Source of the DNA: Pseudomonas sp. BCA17
GTDB lineage: Bacteria > Pseudomonadota > Gammaproteobacteria > Pseudomonadales > Pseudomonadaceae
DNA length: 64,000 nt
NCBI RefSeq assembly: GCF_004519405.1
Contig: NZ_SGWI01000001.1
Coordinates: forward strand, 248,001-312,000
Direction of reading: 5' to 3'
Position 1 is the stretch's first letter. Each line of letters starts with the position of its first letter. The position numbers were made by a program, and so were the translations under genes. The notes under the pieces were generated by a model. It saw only the letters and a program-made list of their open reading frames with translations. It did not search any database and was not told where the DNA came from. Shown piece after piece: positions 42,723 through 53,616 of the stretch.

Positions 42723-44710
42723 ATTCAAAAGCTGTTGTCTTCGCTTACCACGATATTGGCTGTGCAGGCATTGAAGCCCTGCTGACCGCCGGCTATGACA
42801 TTGCTGCCGTGTTCACCCATGCCGACGACCCCAAGGAAAACAATTTCTACGGTTCCGTCGCCCAGCTCTGCGCACGCAATGGCATTCCGGTACACGCTCC
42901 GGAAGACGCCAACCACCCTCTGTGGATCGAGCGCATCGCCAAGCTGAACCCGGACTTCATCTTTTCCTTCTACTACCGCAACCTGCTGAGCGAGCCACTG
43001 CTGGCCACCGCCAGCAAAGGCGCGTTCAACCTGCACGGTTCGCTGCTGCCTAAATACCGTGGCCGCGCCCCGGCCAACTGGGTGCTGGTAAACGGCGAAA
43101 CCGAAACCGGCGTGACCCTGCACCGCATGGTCAAGCGCGCCGATGCCGGCGCGATCCTGGCCCAGCAGAAAGTCGTCATCGACCGCACCGATACAGGCCT
43201 GACCCTGCACGCCAAACTGCGTGAAGCGGCCACCAACCTGCTGCGCGACGCCCTGCCACAACTGGCCCAGGGCAAATTGACTGAAACCGCCCAGGACGAA
43301 AGCCAGGCCACCTACTTCGGCCGCCGCACCGCTGCCGATGGCAAGCTGGACTGGAAAAAGCCGGCTGAAGAACTGTTCAACCTGGTTCGTGCCGTCACTC
43401 AACCTTATCCGGGCGCCTTCTGTGCCGTGGGCGAGCACAAACTGATCGTTTGGCAAGCCGATGTGGTCAAGGGCAATGAAGGCCTGGCGCCAGGCCGTGT
43501 GATCAGCGTCAACCCGCTGCGCATCGCCTGTGGTGAAGATTCCCTGGTGGTCAAGTTCGGTCAGCGCAACGAAAACGGCCTGTACCTGGCCGGCCCTTCC
43601 CTGGCTGACGAATTGGGCCTGGTGGACGGTTCCGTGCTGCGCGGCGCCGAGTCCGGCCGCAAGCCACGTCGTACCCGCGTACTGATCCTGGGTGTGAACG
43701 GTTTCATCGGTAACCACCTGTCCGAGCGCCTGCTGCGTGACGACCGTTACGAAATCTACGGCCTGGACATCGGTTCCGACGCCATCGAGCGCCTGCGCAG
43801 CCACCCGAACTTCCACTATGTGGAAGGTGACATCAGCATTCACTCCGAGTGGATCGAATACCACATCAAGAAGTGCGACGTGGTACTGCCGCTGGTGGCC
43901 ATCGCCACGCCGATCGAATACACCCGCAACCCGCTGCGCGTATTCGAACTGGACTTCGAAGAGAACCTGAAACTGGTTCGCTACTGCGTCAAGTACAACA
44001 AGCGCGTGATCTTCCCGTCGACCTCCGAAGTCTATGGCATGTGCCAGGACCAGTACTTCGACGAAGACACCTCGAACCTTGTGGTAGGTCCGGTCAACAA
44101 GCAGCGCTGGATCTACTCGGTCTCCAAGCAACTGCTGGACCGCGTGATCTGGGCCTACGGCGACAAAGGCCTGAAGTTCACCCTGTTCCGTCCGTTCAAC
44201 TGGATGGGCCCGCGCCTGGACCGCCTGGACTCGGCCCGTATCGGCAGCTCCCGTGCCATCACCCAGCTGATCCTGAACCTGGTGGAAGGCACCCCGATCC
44301 GTCTGTTCGACGGTGGCGAGCAGAAGCGTTGCTTCACTGACATCGCTGACGGCATCGAAGCCCTGGCACGCATCATTGATAACGAAAATGGTGTCTGCGA
44401 CGGCCAGATCGTCAACATCGGCAACCCGGAAAACGAAGCCAGCATCCGTCAGTTGGGCGAAGAGCTGCTGCGTCAGTTCGAAGCTCACCCGCTGCGTGGC
44501 AACTTCCCCCCGTTCGCCGGTTTCCGCGACGTAGAGAGCAAGGCGTTCTACGGTACCGGTTACCAGGACGTGGCACACCGCAAGCCAAGCATCGAAAACG
44601 CCAAGCGCCTGCTGAACTGGGAGCCGACCGTGGAAATGAGCGAAACCATCGGCAACACCCTGGACTTCTTCCTGCGTGAAGCCATGCTCGAAATCGCGGA
44701 CAAAAAGTAA
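42719..44710 (+). CDS. arnA: Bifunctional UDP-GlcA decarboxylase / UDP-Ara4N formyltransferase
   Basis: 663 residues, full length. The N-terminal formyltransferase half (to about 300) has [18 protein letters not shown]. The C-terminal NAD-dependent decarboxylase half starts at [14 protein letters not shown], with STSEVYG and the Tyr of [12 protein letters not shown]. The two halves act before and after ArnB in making UDP-4-formamido-arabinose. ArnA needs ArnB for the intermediate amination; no arnB is adjacent. It overlaps arnC by 4 bp and shares one base with arnD. Confidence 0.95.
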   Translation: MNSKAVVFAYHDIGCAGIEALLTAGYDIAAVFTHADDPKENNFYGSVAQLCARNGIPVHAPEDANHPLWIERIAKLNPDFIFSFYYRNLLSEPLLATASKGAFNLHGSLLPKYRGRAPANWVLVNGETETGVTLHRMVKRADAGAILAQQKVVIDRTDTGLTLHAKLREAATNLLRDALPQLAQGKLTETAQDESQATYFGRRTAADGKLDWKKPAEELFNLVRAVTQPYPGAFCAVGEHKLIVWQADVVKGNEGLAPGRVISVNPLRIACGEDSLVVKFGQRNENGLYLAGPSLADELGLVDGSVLRGAESGRKPRRTRVLILGVNGFIGNHLSERLLRDDRYEIYGLDIGSDAIERLRSHPNFHYVEGDISIHSEWIEYHIKKCDVVLPLVAIATPIEYTRNPLRVFELDFEENLKLVRYCVKYNKRVIFPSTSEVYGMCQDQYFDEDTSNLVVGPVNKQRWIYSVSKQLLDRVIWAYGDKGLKFTLFRPFNWMGPRLDRLDSARIGSSRAITQLILNLVEGTPIRLFDGGEQKRCFTDIADGIEALARIIDNENGVCDGQIVNIGNPENEASIRQLGEELLRQFEAHPLRGNFPPFAGFRDVESKAFYGTGYQDVAHRKPSIENAKRLLNWEPTVEMSETIGNTLDFFLREAMLEIADKK

Positions 44711-45594
44711 TGCAGGCAGGTCTTCGCATTGACGTCGACACCTACCGCGGCACCCGTGAAGGTGTGCCGCGGTTGCTCAAATCCCTGGATGAAGCCGGGG
44801 TAAAAGCGACGTTCTTCTTCAGCGTTGGGCCGGACAACATGGGGCGCCACTTGTGGCGCCTCATCCGTCCGCAATTCCTGTGGAAGATGCTGCGCTCCAA
44901 TGCTGCCGGGTTGTATGGCTGGGATATCCTGCTCGCCGGCACCGCCTGGCCGGGCAAGCCGATCGGGCGTGACCTGGGGCATCTGATGCGCCAGGCCAAG
45001 GCCGCCGGCCATGAAGTCGGCCTGCATGCGTGGGATCACCACGGCTGGCAGGCCAATACCGGGCGTTGGAGCGATGCACAGCTGGTCGAACAGATCCGCC
45101 GTGGCGTCGATACCCTGAGCGACATCCTGGGCGAGCGCGTCGATTGTTCAGCGGCTGCCGGCTGGCGTGCCGATGAACGCGTGGTGCAAGCCAAACAAAG
45201 CTTCAACTTTCGCTACAACAGCGATTGCCGGGGCACCAGCCTGTTTCGACCGACCTTGGCCGATGGCAGCGCGGGCACCCCACAAATTCCGGTAGACCTG
45301 CCGACCTTCGACGAAGTCGTCGGGCCGGTAGTGGCTGCCAAAGATTTCAACAGTTTCATTCTTGACCGGTTTTCCCCGTCGAAACTGAATGTCTACACGA
45401 TCCATGCAGAGGTAGAAGGGATTCTGATGGCTGATGATTTCCGCCAGTTGCTCGCCCAAGCCGAGCAGCGCGGCATCGACTTCAAACCTCTGGGCGACCT
45501 GTTGCCTGCGGATGTGACCACCCTGCCCCAGCAACAACTGGTGCGCGGTGTGTTGAGCGGCCGAGAAGGCTGGCTCGGAGTGCAGCAGGCATGA
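44710..45594 (+). CDS. arnD: 4-deoxy-4-formamido-arabinose-phosphoundecaprenol deformylase
   Basis: 294 residues of the polysaccharide deacetylase (NodB) family: [10 protein letters not shown] with the metal-binding aspartates, [14 protein letters not shown] with the metal histidines, and [10 protein letters not shown]. It removes the formyl group from lipid-linked Ara4FN so that ArnT can use it. The start codon shares one base with the arnA stop. It acts at the cytoplasmic face of the inner membrane. Confidence 0.94.
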   Translation: MQAGLRIDVDTYRGTREGVPRLLKSLDEAGVKATFFFSVGPDNMGRHLWRLIRPQFLWKMLRSNAAGLYGWDILLAGTAWPGKPIGRDLGHLMRQAKAAGHEVGLHAWDHHGWQANTGRWSDAQLVEQIRRGVDTLSDILGERVDCSAAAGWRADERVVQAKQSFNFRYNSDCRGTSLFRPTLADGSAGTPQIPVDLPTFDEVVGPVVAAKDFNSFILDRFSPSKLNVYTIHAEVEGILMADDFRQLLAQAEQRGIDFKPLGDLLPADVTTLPQQQLVRGVLSGREGWLGVQQA

Positions 45595-47246
45595 TCCGGC
45601 GCTGGGCATTGCCCCTGCTCCTGTTGGCGTTTGGCGTGTTTTACCTGATACCGCTGGCCACCCACGGCCTGTGGATTCCCGATGAAACCCGCTATGCGCA
45701 GATCAGCCAGGAAATGCTGCTGACCGGCAAATGGGCCTCGCCGCACTTCATGGGCATTCGCTACTTCGAAAAACCCGCCGCCGGCTACTGGATGATCGCG
45801 CTGGGCCAGGCGATTTTCGGACAGAACCTGTTCGGCGTGCGTTTTGCTTCAGCCTTGAGTACCGGGCTGAGCATCCTGCTGGTGTATCTGGTCTCGCGTC
45901 GGCTGTGGAACGACCCGCAGAAAAGCCTGGTCAGCACCGTGCTGTACATGAGCTTCGTCAGCGTGGCCCTGCTCGGCGGTTATGCCAACCTGGACCCGCA
46001 GTTCACCTTCTGGGTCAACCTGACAGGCGCTGCGCTCTGGTTCTGCTTCGACAGCACCACTCGCGCTGGCCGCATGGGGGCCTGGGCCTTGCTCGGTGTC
46101 GCCTGCGGCATGGGCTTCATGACCAAGGGCTTCCTGGCGTGGTTACTGCCGGTGCTGATCGCCCTGCCCTACGCCATTTGGCAGAAACGCATGGGCCAAT
46201 TGCTGGGTTACGGCGTCGTGGCCGTGGTCGTGGCCATCGTCGTCAGCGTGCCCTGGGCATTGGCCGTGCATCTGCAGGAGCCCGACTACTGGAACTTCTT
46301 CTTCTGGCATGAACATATCCAGCGTTTTGCCGGTGAAGATGCGCAACATGCAGAACCGTTCTGGTATTACCTGCCATTGATGGTCGCGTTCTCGCTGCCC
46401 TGGATCGCCCTGCTGCCGTCCACGGTCAAACAGGCCTGGGTGGAAAAGCGCCTGCCAAAGACTGCATTCCTGCTGTTGTGGCTGTTGATGCCCCTGGCAT
46501 TCTTCAGCCTGGCCAAGGGCAAGCTGCCGTCCTACATCATGCCGTGCCTGTTACCGCTGGCGCTGTTGATGGGGTCGACCCTGAGCGACAAACTTGCCGC
46601 AGGCAAGGCGCGTGCATTGCGTATCAACGGTGGGTTGAACCTGGTCATCGGCTTCGTGGCCTTGCTGGCGATCAGCTGGTTCCAATTGAAAAAGCCGGTG
46701 TATGAACCCGGGCAGGAAACCCTCAGCCTGGTGCTGGTGTTTACCTTCCTGTTCGGTTGGATCGTCGTGAACCTGTTGCAAGCCGTACGGCCTTTGACGC
46801 TGTGGGCCGCCCCCGTCGTCGGCAGCTGGCTGCTGGTGGCGCTGGTCCCGGCTGCGTTGCCGCATTCGGTGGTTTATAACAAGACGCCGGACCAGTTCAT
46901 CATCGATCACCTGCAGGAACTGCAACCGACCACCGCATTGCTGAGCAATGACCTGGGCGCGGCCTCGGCCTTGTCCTGGCGCCTGGCCCGCCCGCAAGTC
47001 ACCCTCTACAACACGGTAGGTGAAGTGAAATACGGCCTTGCCTACCCGGACACCGCCTACCGCAAGATCGACCCCACCCAAGTCCAGCAATGGATGAGTG
47101 ATGCGCGCAAGCAAGGCGCCGTGGGCGTGGTAATGCGGGTCAAGGGTGAAGACGAAGTCGCCGAAGTCGAGCTGCTGCCCAAAGACGGCAAGCGCTACGA
47201 ACAAGGCAATATCATGATCATGATCTTCCCTCAGGTCTCGCAATGA
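45591..47246 (+). CDS. arnT: Ara4N transferase to lipid A
   Basis: 551 residues, GT83 family, with about 12 membrane helices in the N-terminal 400 residues and a periplasmic C-terminal domain. The first periplasmic loop carries the [12 protein letters not shown] motif with the acidic catalytic residues. ArnT moves aminoarabinose from undecaprenyl phosphate onto lipid A phosphates, giving resistance to polymyxin and cationic peptides. It overlaps arnD by 4 bp and arnE by 4 bp. Confidence 0.95.
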   Translation: MIRRWALPLLLLAFGVFYLIPLATHGLWIPDETRYAQISQEMLLTGKWASPHFMGIRYFEKPAAGYWMIALGQAIFGQNLFGVRFASALSTGLSILLVYLVSRRLWNDPQKSLVSTVLYMSFVSVALLGGYANLDPQFTFWVNLTGAALWFCFDSTTRAGRMGAWALLGVACGMGFMTKGFLAWLLPVLIALPYAIWQKRMGQLLGYGVVAVVVAIVVSVPWALAVHLQEPDYWNFFFWHEHIQRFAGEDAQHAEPFWYYLPLMVAFSLPWIALLPSTVKQAWVEKRLPKTAFLLLWLLMPLAFFSLAKGKLPSYIMPCLLPLALLMGSTLSDKLAAGKARALRINGGLNLVIGFVALLAISWFQLKKPVYEPGQETLSLVLVFTFLFGWIVVNLLQAVRPLTLWAAPVVGSWLLVALVPAALPHSVVYNKTPDQFIIDHLQELQPTTALLSNDLGAASALSWRLARPQVTLYNTVGEVKYGLAYPDTAYRKIDPTQVQQWMSDARKQGAVGVVMRVKGEDEVAEVELLPKDGKRYEQGNIMIMIFPQVSQ

Positions 47247-47590
47247 TCACACTGCTTCTATTGCTGAGCGCCTGTCTGCTCACCTGCATGGGCCAGGTCT
47301 CGCAAAAGTTTGCCGTCGAAAGTTGGCGCGATCTGCCAGAGGGTTGGGCACTGAAACTGCGCTCACCGTGGTTGTGGTCGGCGCTGTTTTGCCTGGGCCT
47401 GGGTTTGCTGGTGTGGCTGCTGGTTCTGCAACGCCTGGAAGTCGGTATCGCCTACCCCATGCTCAGCCTGAACTTCGTTCTGGTCACGCTGATGGCTCAC
47501 TTTGTGTTTCACGAACATATCGATGGCCGTCACTGGCTGGGTGTCGCGCTGGTCATCGCCGGCGTTGTATTGCTGGGGCGCCAGGTATGA
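47243..47590 (+). CDS. arnE: Undecaprenyl-phosphate-Ara4N flippase subunit
   Basis: 115 residues with four membrane helices, of the small multidrug resistance fold. It forms the flippase with ArnF. The [19 protein letters not shown] start and [16 protein letters not shown] end are typical. Overlaps arnT and arnF by 4 bp each. Confidence 0.9.
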   Translation: MITLLLLLSACLLTCMGQVSQKFAVESWRDLPEGWALKLRSPWLWSALFCLGLGLLVWLLVLQRLEVGIAYPMLSLNFVLVTLMAHFVFHEHIDGRHWLGVALVIAGVVLLGRQV

Positions 47591-48000
47591 GCCAGGCGCG
47601 TGGTTTTGCCCTGGCCCTGGGGAGCGTCGGCCTGGTCAGCGCAGCCCAGTTGGGCATGCGCTGGAGCATGACACGCCTGCCGCTGCCCACTGAATGGCTG
47701 ACGGCCTTCAATCACAACGCTATCGACCTTGGCGCCCTGGGTGTGGTGATCCTGGCGATCATCGCCTACGCGCTATCGATGCTCTGCTGGCTCGGGGCAC
47801 TCAAAGACCTGCCCTTGGGCCGCGCCTATTCGTTGCTCAGTATCAGTTATGCACTGGTGTACTTATTGGCCGCCAGCCTGCCGGTGTTCAACGAACATTT
47901 TTCGCTTTCAAAAACCCTGGGGGTGGCGTTGGTCATCCTCGGTGTACTGGTCATCAACTCTCGTCGTGCTAGCAGCATAAGTCCCAGGAATGCCTCATGA
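47587..48000 (+). CDS. arnF: Undecaprenyl-phosphate-Ara4N flippase subunit
   Basis: 137 residues, four membrane helices; partner of ArnE. The ATG at 47587 overlaps the arnE stop, which decides it over the longer open frame from 47323. [20 protein letters not shown] is the conserved SMR-like segment. Overlaps ugd by 4 bp. Confidence 0.9.
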   Translation: MSQARGFALALGSVGLVSAAQLGMRWSMTRLPLPTEWLTAFNHNAIDLGALGVVILAIIAYALSMLCWLGALKDLPLGRAYSLLSISYALVYLLAASLPVFNEHFSLSKTLGVALVILGVLVINSRRASSISPRNAS

Positions 48001-49376
48001 AAATCAGTGTATTTGGTAGTGGTTACGTCGGTCTGGTGCAAGCCACCGTTTTGGCCGAAGTCGGTCACGATGTCATCTGCATGGACGTTGACAAGAGCAA
48101 GGTCGAATCGCTCCAGAAAGGCCACGTGACGATCTTTGAACCGGGCCTGGCAGCCATGGTCAAGGAAAACCTGGAAAGCGGCCGCCTGCACTTTACCTAT
48201 GATGAAAAACTGGCCGTTGAACACGGTGAAGTGCTGTTCATCGCCGTAGGCACGCCTTCGGACGAAGACGGTTCGGCTGACCTGAAATATGTACTGTCGG
48301 TAGGCGACGCGGTTTCCCGCCATCGTGTGGAGCCGGTGATCCTGGTGGAGAAGTCGACTGTGCCGGTCGGCACCGGCGACACGCTGCGCGCCCATATCGA
48401 GAAGAACCTGCGCATTGCCGGCCGCCACCTGGAGTTCGATATCGTCTCCAACCCGGAATTCCTCAAGGAAGGCTCGGCCGTTGCCGACTGCCGCCGCCCG
48501 GACCGCATCATCATTGGCTGCGAACGCGAAGAAGTGCGTGAAGTGATGCGCGACCTGTACGCGCCGTTCAACCGCAACCACGACCGCATCATCTTCATGG
48601 ACCTGCGCAGCGCCGAACTGACCAAGTACGCCGCCAACTGCATGCTGGCCACCAAGATCAGCTTCATCAACCAGATCGCCGAACTGGCCGAACACCTGGG
48701 CGCCGACATCGAAGCGGTGCGTTTGGGGATTGGTGCCGACTCGCGCATTGGTTACCACTTCATCTACCCGGGCTGCGGCTACGGCGGTTCGTGCTTCCCC
48801 AAGGATATGCGCGCCCTGATCCACAGCGCCAAGGAAGCCAACTGCTCCAGCGACCTGCTTGAAGCGGTGGAAGCCATCAACCAGCGCCAGAAGAGCAAGC
48901 TGTTCGAGCGTATCAACGCTTACTTCAAGGGCGAACTGAAGGGCAAGACCTTCGCGTTGTGGGGCCTGGCGTTCAAGCCCAACACCGATGACATGCGCGA
49001 TGCTCCAAGCCGCGTACTGATGGAAGCCCTCTGGGCCGCCGGCGCCAATGTGCGAGCATTCGACCCGGAAGCCATGCAGGAAACTCAGCGCATTTATGGC
49101 GATGAATCACGCCTGACCCTCCTGGGTACCCCGGAATCCGCCTTGAGCGGCGCCGAGGCCCTGATCGTCTGCACCGAATGGCAGCAGTTCAAGGCGCCGG
49201 ACTTCGATCTGATCCAGCAGCGCCTGAAAAACCCGGTGATTTTCGACGGTCGCAACCTGTACGACGGTGAGCGCCTGGCCCGCAAAGGCTTCAAATATTT
49301 CCCAATGGGCCGGGGTGACTCCTGCGAGTTGCCGATTCCCCAGCAAAACTGGGTCCCACAGGCCAAGGAAGGCTGA
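47997..49376 (+). CDS. ugd: UDP-glucose 6-dehydrogenase
   Basis: 459 residues. The N-terminal NAD fold starts [16 protein letters not shown]. The catalytic motif is in [18 protein letters not shown] (active-site Cys), and the third domain has [18 protein letters not shown]. It oxidises UDP-glucose to UDP-glucuronate, the ArnA substrate, so it feeds the pathway. It overlaps arnF by 4 bp and is also known as pmrE. Confidence 0.93.
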   Translation: MKISVFGSGYVGLVQATVLAEVGHDVICMDVDKSKVESLQKGHVTIFEPGLAAMVKENLESGRLHFTYDEKLAVEHGEVLFIAVGTPSDEDGSADLKYVLSVGDAVSRHRVEPVILVEKSTVPVGTGDTLRAHIEKNLRIAGRHLEFDIVSNPEFLKEGSAVADCRRPDRIIIGCEREEVREVMRDLYAPFNRNHDRIIFMDLRSAELTKYAANCMLATKISFINQIAELAEHLGADIEAVRLGIGADSRIGYHFIYPGCGYGGSCFPKDMRALIHSAKEANCSSDLLEAVEAINQRQKSKLFERINAYFKGELKGKTFALWGLAFKPNTDDMRDAPSRVLMEALWAAGANVRAFDPEAMQETQRIYGDESRLTLLGTPESALSGAEALIVCTEWQQFKAPDFDLIQQRLKNPVIFDGRNLYDGERLARKGFKYFPMGRGDSCELPIPQQNWVPQAKEG

Positions 49377-49379
49377 TAC

Positions 49380-51002
49380 GTGAACAAAGCTCAACCGCCC
49401 CTGCTGAATGCAACGATCCGTTACCAGTCGCTGGGGCTTGGGCTCTTGGCACTGGTGCTGTTCCTCGCCGGCAATTGGCACCAGGCGATCATCGGTTTCG
49501 ACTCGCGCTTTGTAGTGTTTGCCCAGGAAATGCTGCGCCATGGGCCGAGCTTTTTCCCCACGACCTACGGCCAGCCGTATGCCGATTACCTGGCGACCTC
49601 GACCCTGCTGACCTGGCTGTTGTCCTTGCCGCTGGGCCAGGTCACCAGCCTCACCGCATGGCTGCCGACGGCCGTTGCCTCGGCATTGATTGTCATCCTG
49701 GTGTTTCGCCTGACAGCCCCCTACTCCACGCGATGGGGTGTGCTGAGCATTGCGATGTTGCTGCTCAGCAGCACGTTTATCAGCGAAACCCGTGCGGTCT
49801 CCCTGGACCAGATGCTCGCCGCTGTCGCACTGGCGGTGTTCTACCTGGGGTACGCCCATGACCATTTCGGCGCGGCGAAACGCCTGTATTGGGTGTTTCC
49901 GCTGCTGATCCTCGGTTTTGCCATTCGCGGGCCGATCGGCCTGGTGATCCCTACCGGCGTGCTGTGCAGCTATTACCTGATCAACCGCCAATGGCGGCAA
50001 CTGTTCAGCTTTGGCCTGTTCGCACTGGCCCTGCTGGGCGCCTGTGTGGGGCTGTTGTTGCTGCTGGCCAAGCTCAGCGGCGGTGAAGTGTTCATGCAGG
50101 ACGTCATTCGCATGCAGTTCCTCGGCCGCATGGATGGCACCGAAGGTTCCAGCGGCGTGCTGTATTACTTCACCAGTTCCATGGGCAACTACGCCTTGGC
50201 TTACCCGGTAGCGCTGCTGGTGCTGTTGGCCATCGTGGCCGGAGGTCGTCGAGCTCCTGACCCGGCGTTGAAGCTGGTGCTCTACTGCGCGGCGGCAGGT
50301 TTGCTGGTAATGCTCGGGCTGTCGGTACCGCAAGCCAAAAAAGCACGTTATATCCTGCCGATGTTGCCGATGGCGGCCATCATCGCCGCGTACCCTTTCC
50401 AGGTGACTCAAGGACGACTCTTCGCCGGGTTGCGCGGTTTGATGCTGGGCATCTGGACGCTGTTGCCGGCGCTGTTGGCCATCGGCCTGGTGGTTGCACG
50501 CAAACGTTACCCGGCGGAGCTGGACAGCCTGGGCCCGATCTTCACAGTACTGGGTGTGCTCCAGGTGTTGGCACTGGTGACGTTGGCCAAGGCTCACCTG
50601 CGTCCGTTCGGTCCGGCGCTGGCTGCGGTGCTGGCCATTTGGACGACCTACATTGTGGTGGTCGAGCCATTGGAGCGTTCGCTCTATGACACTCGCAGCT
50701 TCACCCTTGCGGCCAAAGCCCGGATCCTGGAGCAACCGGCTCCGCTGGTATTGCATGGCTTGGGTAAAGACGCCAAGGCCATCAAGTTCATGGTCAACTT
50801 TGATTGTGACAAGGTGCCGTTGTTTACCCAGCTGCCTGCGGAACTGGCATTGATCCAGGCACCCGCCTGGTTAGTGATGAGCCAGGCGGACTTCGAAAGC
50901 TTGACGGAACCACGCCTGCGCTCGATCACGCCGACCTTCATTGGGGCATTCGACAAGAACCCCTATGTGCTGCTGCATCTGGCAAAAACGTCGTCGCCTT
51001 GA
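49380..51002 (+). CDS. Second ArnT-like (GT83) glycosyltransferase
   Basis: 540 residues with about a dozen membrane helices. FDSRFVVFAQEMLRHG occupies the position of ArnT's [12 protein letters not shown], and NYALAYPVALLVLLA and KKARYILPMLPMAAI follow. The GTG start lies 3 bp after the ugd stop, so it is the last gene of the arn operon. Sequence similarity to ArnT is clear but distant. It may add a sugar (Ara4N or another) to a different lipid or protein acceptor. A hairpin terminator follows. Confidence 0.85.
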   Translation: MNKAQPPLLNATIRYQSLGLGLLALVLFLAGNWHQAIIGFDSRFVVFAQEMLRHGPSFFPTTYGQPYADYLATSTLLTWLLSLPLGQVTSLTAWLPTAVASALIVILVFRLTAPYSTRWGVLSIAMLLLSSTFISETRAVSLDQMLAAVALAVFYLGYAHDHFGAAKRLYWVFPLLILGFAIRGPIGLVIPTGVLCSYYLINRQWRQLFSFGLFALALLGACVGLLLLLAKLSGGEVFMQDVIRMQFLGRMDGTEGSSGVLYYFTSSMGNYALAYPVALLVLLAIVAGGRRAPDPALKLVLYCAAAGLLVMLGLSVPQAKKARYILPMLPMAAIIAAYPFQVTQGRLFAGLRGLMLGIWTLLPALLAIGLVVARKRYPAELDSLGPIFTVLGVLQVLALVTLAKAHLRPFGPALAAVLAIWTTYIVVVEPLERSLYDTRSFTLAAKARILEQPAPLVLHGLGKDAKAIKFMVNFDCDKVPLFTQLPAELALIQAPAWLVMSQADFESLTEPRLRSITPTFIGAFDKNPYVLLHLAKTSSP

Positions 51003-51031
51003 TGACGTTTCCAAAGGTCCCGTAAGAAACA

Positions 51032-51062
51032 ACGCCCACTCCCTGAGGAGTGGGCGTTTTTC
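51032..51062 (+). terminator. Rho-independent terminator of the arn operon
   Basis: Arms ACGCCCACTCC and GGAGTGGGCGT with a CTGA loop, followed by a T-run; it begins 30 bp after the last stop of the operon. Confidence 0.9.
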
Positions 51063-51277
51063 ATTATGCCCACCAAGAAAACACCTACGGTGCTTTGCGT
51101 AACGGCCGGGGCACTGTCCCTTCCGGCGGCTGGGTCCCAAATGTAGACTCGCTTGCCAGGTGCATAACTATCTACTACCCCGCCATCCCGGCATACGGGT
51201 CTAAACGCCCGGTATAACAACAAGGACGCTGTAGGCCACTCGACACACAGTGGCGTACTCAATGAGAGGGCAATGCC

Positions 51278-51502
51278 GTGCGAGAGGATCTATTGCATAT
51301 ACCGGTACCGAGGCTGGACCGGCTGATGGGGCTACGTGATGCGCTGGTGGCGTTGAAAGGGCCGTTGGCCGACGACCCGGTGCTGCGGGAGGACCTGCAA
51401 AAGCGCTTGTTCAACGAAGAAGCTTACCGCCGCGTGTTGGGCGGCACCGGTACCCCGGCCGGGTACAAAGCGCCCTCAATCCGTTACGATGAGGTGCTTT
51501 GA
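51278..51502 (+). CDS. Hypothetical protein (74 aa)
   Basis: The GTG start has GAGAGGG upstream; 74 residues. It is soluble and probably helical (LDRLMGLRDALVALKGPLAD, then LREDLQKRLFNEEAYRRVLG), with a short tail GTGTPAGYKAPSIRYDEVL. No known domain. It stands alone between the arn terminator and a second terminator. Confidence 0.5.
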   Translation: MREDLLHIPVPRLDRLMGLRDALVALKGPLADDPVLREDLQKRLFNEEAYRRVLGGTGTPAGYKAPSIRYDEVL

Positions 51503-51604
51503 CTGCATTAATTTTGCACTCAACCCTCATCAATATGCATTGGCGACATTGTATCAAGGCAGGCAGACTGCACAGGTTCCTCCCCCACGTTCTGGAACGT
51601 TCCG

Positions 51605-51640
51605 AAGGCTTTTCCTGAAAACCAGGCAGGCCTTTTTTTT
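51605..51640 (+). terminator. Possible terminator before the HPP gene
   Basis: An imperfect stem (AAGGC with GCCTT, and inner CCTG with CAGG) followed by eight T residues. It would close the transcript of the 74-residue gene. Confidence 0.45.
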
Positions 51641-51667
51641 CGCCCGCTGTTTATGGACCCATTTTAA

Positions 51668-52378
51668 ATGCTCGCTCGCTGGTTACCCGCTGCAATCAAT
51701 ACCCGACCCGCTGAATGGAGTCGCGCCGCTATCGGCATGGCCCTGGGCACGCTGCTCAGTGTATGGATGTGCGCCCAGGTGTTTGGCATGGACGTCGCCT
51801 TGCATCTGCTGGGGCCGCTGGGCGCCTCCGCCGTGCTGTTGTTTGCCGTATCGTCGGGGGCGCTGGCCCAGCCATGGTCAATCATCGGCAGTTACCTGTG
51901 TGCCGCTGTCGTAGCGCTACTGGTGGCCCGCGTATTGGGGCGTACGTTGGGCAGTGCCTGCCTCGCGGCGGGCATGACCGTTGTGCTGATCTGCTGGCTG
52001 CGCTGCCTGCACCCACCCGCCGGCGGCCTGGCGATGACGCTGGTACTGGCTGACCCGGCCTCCATCGCCCTCGGCTGGCAGGAACTGGGCCCCGTCATGC
52101 TCGGCGCGGGCGCGCTGCTGGCGTGCGCACTGGCCTACAACAATGCCACCCGTACGCGTTATCCCAAAGGGTTGGCCGAGTCGCCCATAGCGGTGGCGAG
52201 CAGCGCTGCCCAAGTGATCGACCCCATGATCAGCGCGGCAGACCTGAAGCTCGCCCTGGCCGAAATGGAGCAGTTTTACGACGTTGAACCCACTGAGCTT
52301 GAACAACTGATTCACGCGGCCCAGAGCCATGCACGACGGCGCAGTATCGGCGAAGTCCTCGCCAATCGCCCGGGGTGA
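51668..52378 (+). CDS. HPP-family membrane protein
   Basis: 236 residues. Four to five helices lie in the first 160 residues, with the family signature CLHPPAGGLAMTL (HPP). A soluble helical tail (DLKLALAEMEQFYDVEPTEL, up to ANRPG) replaces the CBS domains found in larger relatives. HPP proteins are thought to be transporters, some for nitrite; no specific role can be given here. It precedes the valine pathway genes by 131 bp. Confidence 0.8.
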   Translation: MLARWLPAAINTRPAEWSRAAIGMALGTLLSVWMCAQVFGMDVALHLLGPLGASAVLLFAVSSGALAQPWSIIGSYLCAAVVALLVARVLGRTLGSACLAAGMTVVLICWLRCLHPPAGGLAMTLVLADPASIALGWQELGPVMLGAGALLACALAYNNATRTRYPKGLAESPIAVASSAAQVIDPMISAADLKLALAEMEQFYDVEPTELEQLIHAAQSHARRRSIGEVLANRPG

Positions 52379-52509
52379 TCGCTGCTGCATAAATGCAAAA
52401 ACGACCTGCAGGATTCCGGGTTGTACTGGGCAAATTTGCACTGGTACGATCACGAGATGGTTCGCCCGCGAATATCTTGATAAAGAACAATAAAAGCAGG
52501 GAGTTAGAG

Positions 52510-53613
52510 ATGACTGCTCAGGTTTCATCCGAAGCATGCAGCGCTGATAGTCTTCAGGAAGAGGTAGTGATCGAGGTCCGCAACCACATTGGTCACCTCA
52601 CCCTCAATCGCCCCGAAGGCTTGAATGCCATTACCCTGAACATGGTGCGGCGCCTGACGTCGCAATTGCAGGCATGGGCCGATGACCCGCAGGTATTCGC
52701 CGTGGTACTGCGCGGTGCCGGCGATAAAGCTTTCTGCGCCGGGGGCGACATCCGCTCCCTGTATGACAGCTTCAAGAGCGGCGACACCCTGCACGAAGAC
52801 TTCTTCGTCGAGGAATACGCCCTCGACCTGGCTATCCACCGCTACCGCAAACCCGTGCTCGCGCTTATGGACGGCTACGTCCTGGGCGGCGGCATGGGCC
52901 TGGTGCAAGGCGCAGATCTGCGCGTAGTCACCGAACGCAGCCGCCTGGCGATGCCCGAGGTGGCCATCGGTTACTTCCCGGACGTGGGTGGCAGCTATTT
53001 CCTGTCGCGTATTCCCGGTGAACTGGGGATTTACCTCGGCGTCACCGGGATCCAGATCCGCGCAGCCGACGCCCTGTATTGCGGCTTGGCCGACTGGCAC
53101 CTCGACAGCGCCAGGCTGGCCGAACTGGACCAGCAGCTCGATAACCTGAAATGGCACGACTCCCCGCTCAAGGATCTGCAAGGCGTACTTGCCAAGCTCG
53201 CGGTACAGCAATTGCCCGATCCGCCACTGGCGGCCTTGCGCCCCGCCATCGACCATTTTTTCGCATTGCCGGACATACCCAGCATTGTCGAGCAACTGCA
53301 AGCCGTGACCGTCGCCGATAGCCACGAGTGGGCGCTGACCACCGCCAACCTGATGCAAACCCGTTCGCCACTGGCGATGGCCGTCACCCTGCAAATGCTG
53401 CGCCGTGGTCGTCATCTGCCGCTGGAACAGTGCTTTGCACTGGAGTTGCACCTGGATCGACAGTGGTTCGAACGAGGCGATCTGATCGAAGGCGTGCGCG
53501 CCCTGATCATCGACAAAGACAAGGCCCCTCGCTGGAACCCTGCGACACTCCACGACCTGGACAGCCGCCACGTCGAGAGCTTTTTCCACCACTTCATGCA
53601 AGTTGCGAGATAA
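52510..53613 (+). CDS. 3-hydroxyisobutyryl-CoA hydrolase
   Basis: 367 residues of the crotonase fold. The start at 52510 has GGGAG upstream. AFCAGGDIRSLYDS and YVLGGGMGLVQGADLRV form the oxyanion hole, and MPEVAIGYFPDVGGSYFLSR carries the catalytic glutamate. The length (longer than hydratases) and these motifs fit the hydrolase that frees 3-hydroxyisobutyrate in valine degradation. The next gene, isobutyryl-CoA dehydrogenase-like, starts 3 bp later. Confidence 0.88.
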   Translation: MTAQVSSEACSADSLQEEVVIEVRNHIGHLTLNRPEGLNAITLNMVRRLTSQLQAWADDPQVFAVVLRGAGDKAFCAGGDIRSLYDSFKSGDTLHEDFFVEEYALDLAIHRYRKPVLALMDGYVLGGGMGLVQGADLRVVTERSRLAMPEVAIGYFPDVGGSYFLSRIPGELGIYLGVTGIQIRAADALYCGLADWHLDSARLAELDQQLDNLKWHDSPLKDLQGVLAKLAVQQLPDPPLAALRPAIDHFFALPDIPSIVEQLQAVTVADSHEWALTTANLMQTRSPLAMAVTLQMLRRGRHLPLEQCFALELHLDRQWFERGDLIEGVRALIIDKDKAPRWNPATLHDLDSRHVESFFHHFMQVAR

Positions 53614-53616
53614 GCC

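Noticed and set aside
42725..44578. Long minus-strand open frame opposite arnA
   Set aside because: arnA is unmistakable; the opposite frame is a codon-bias mirror with no recognisable domain.
49107..50756. 549-residue minus-strand frame rich in Gln/His/Arg
   Set aside because: It lies antisense to the ugd end and the GT83 gene and has shadow-type composition.
52393..52509. Upstream extension of the 3-hydroxyisobutyryl-CoA hydrolase
   Set aside because: ATG 52510 has the better ribosome-binding site and matches family length.
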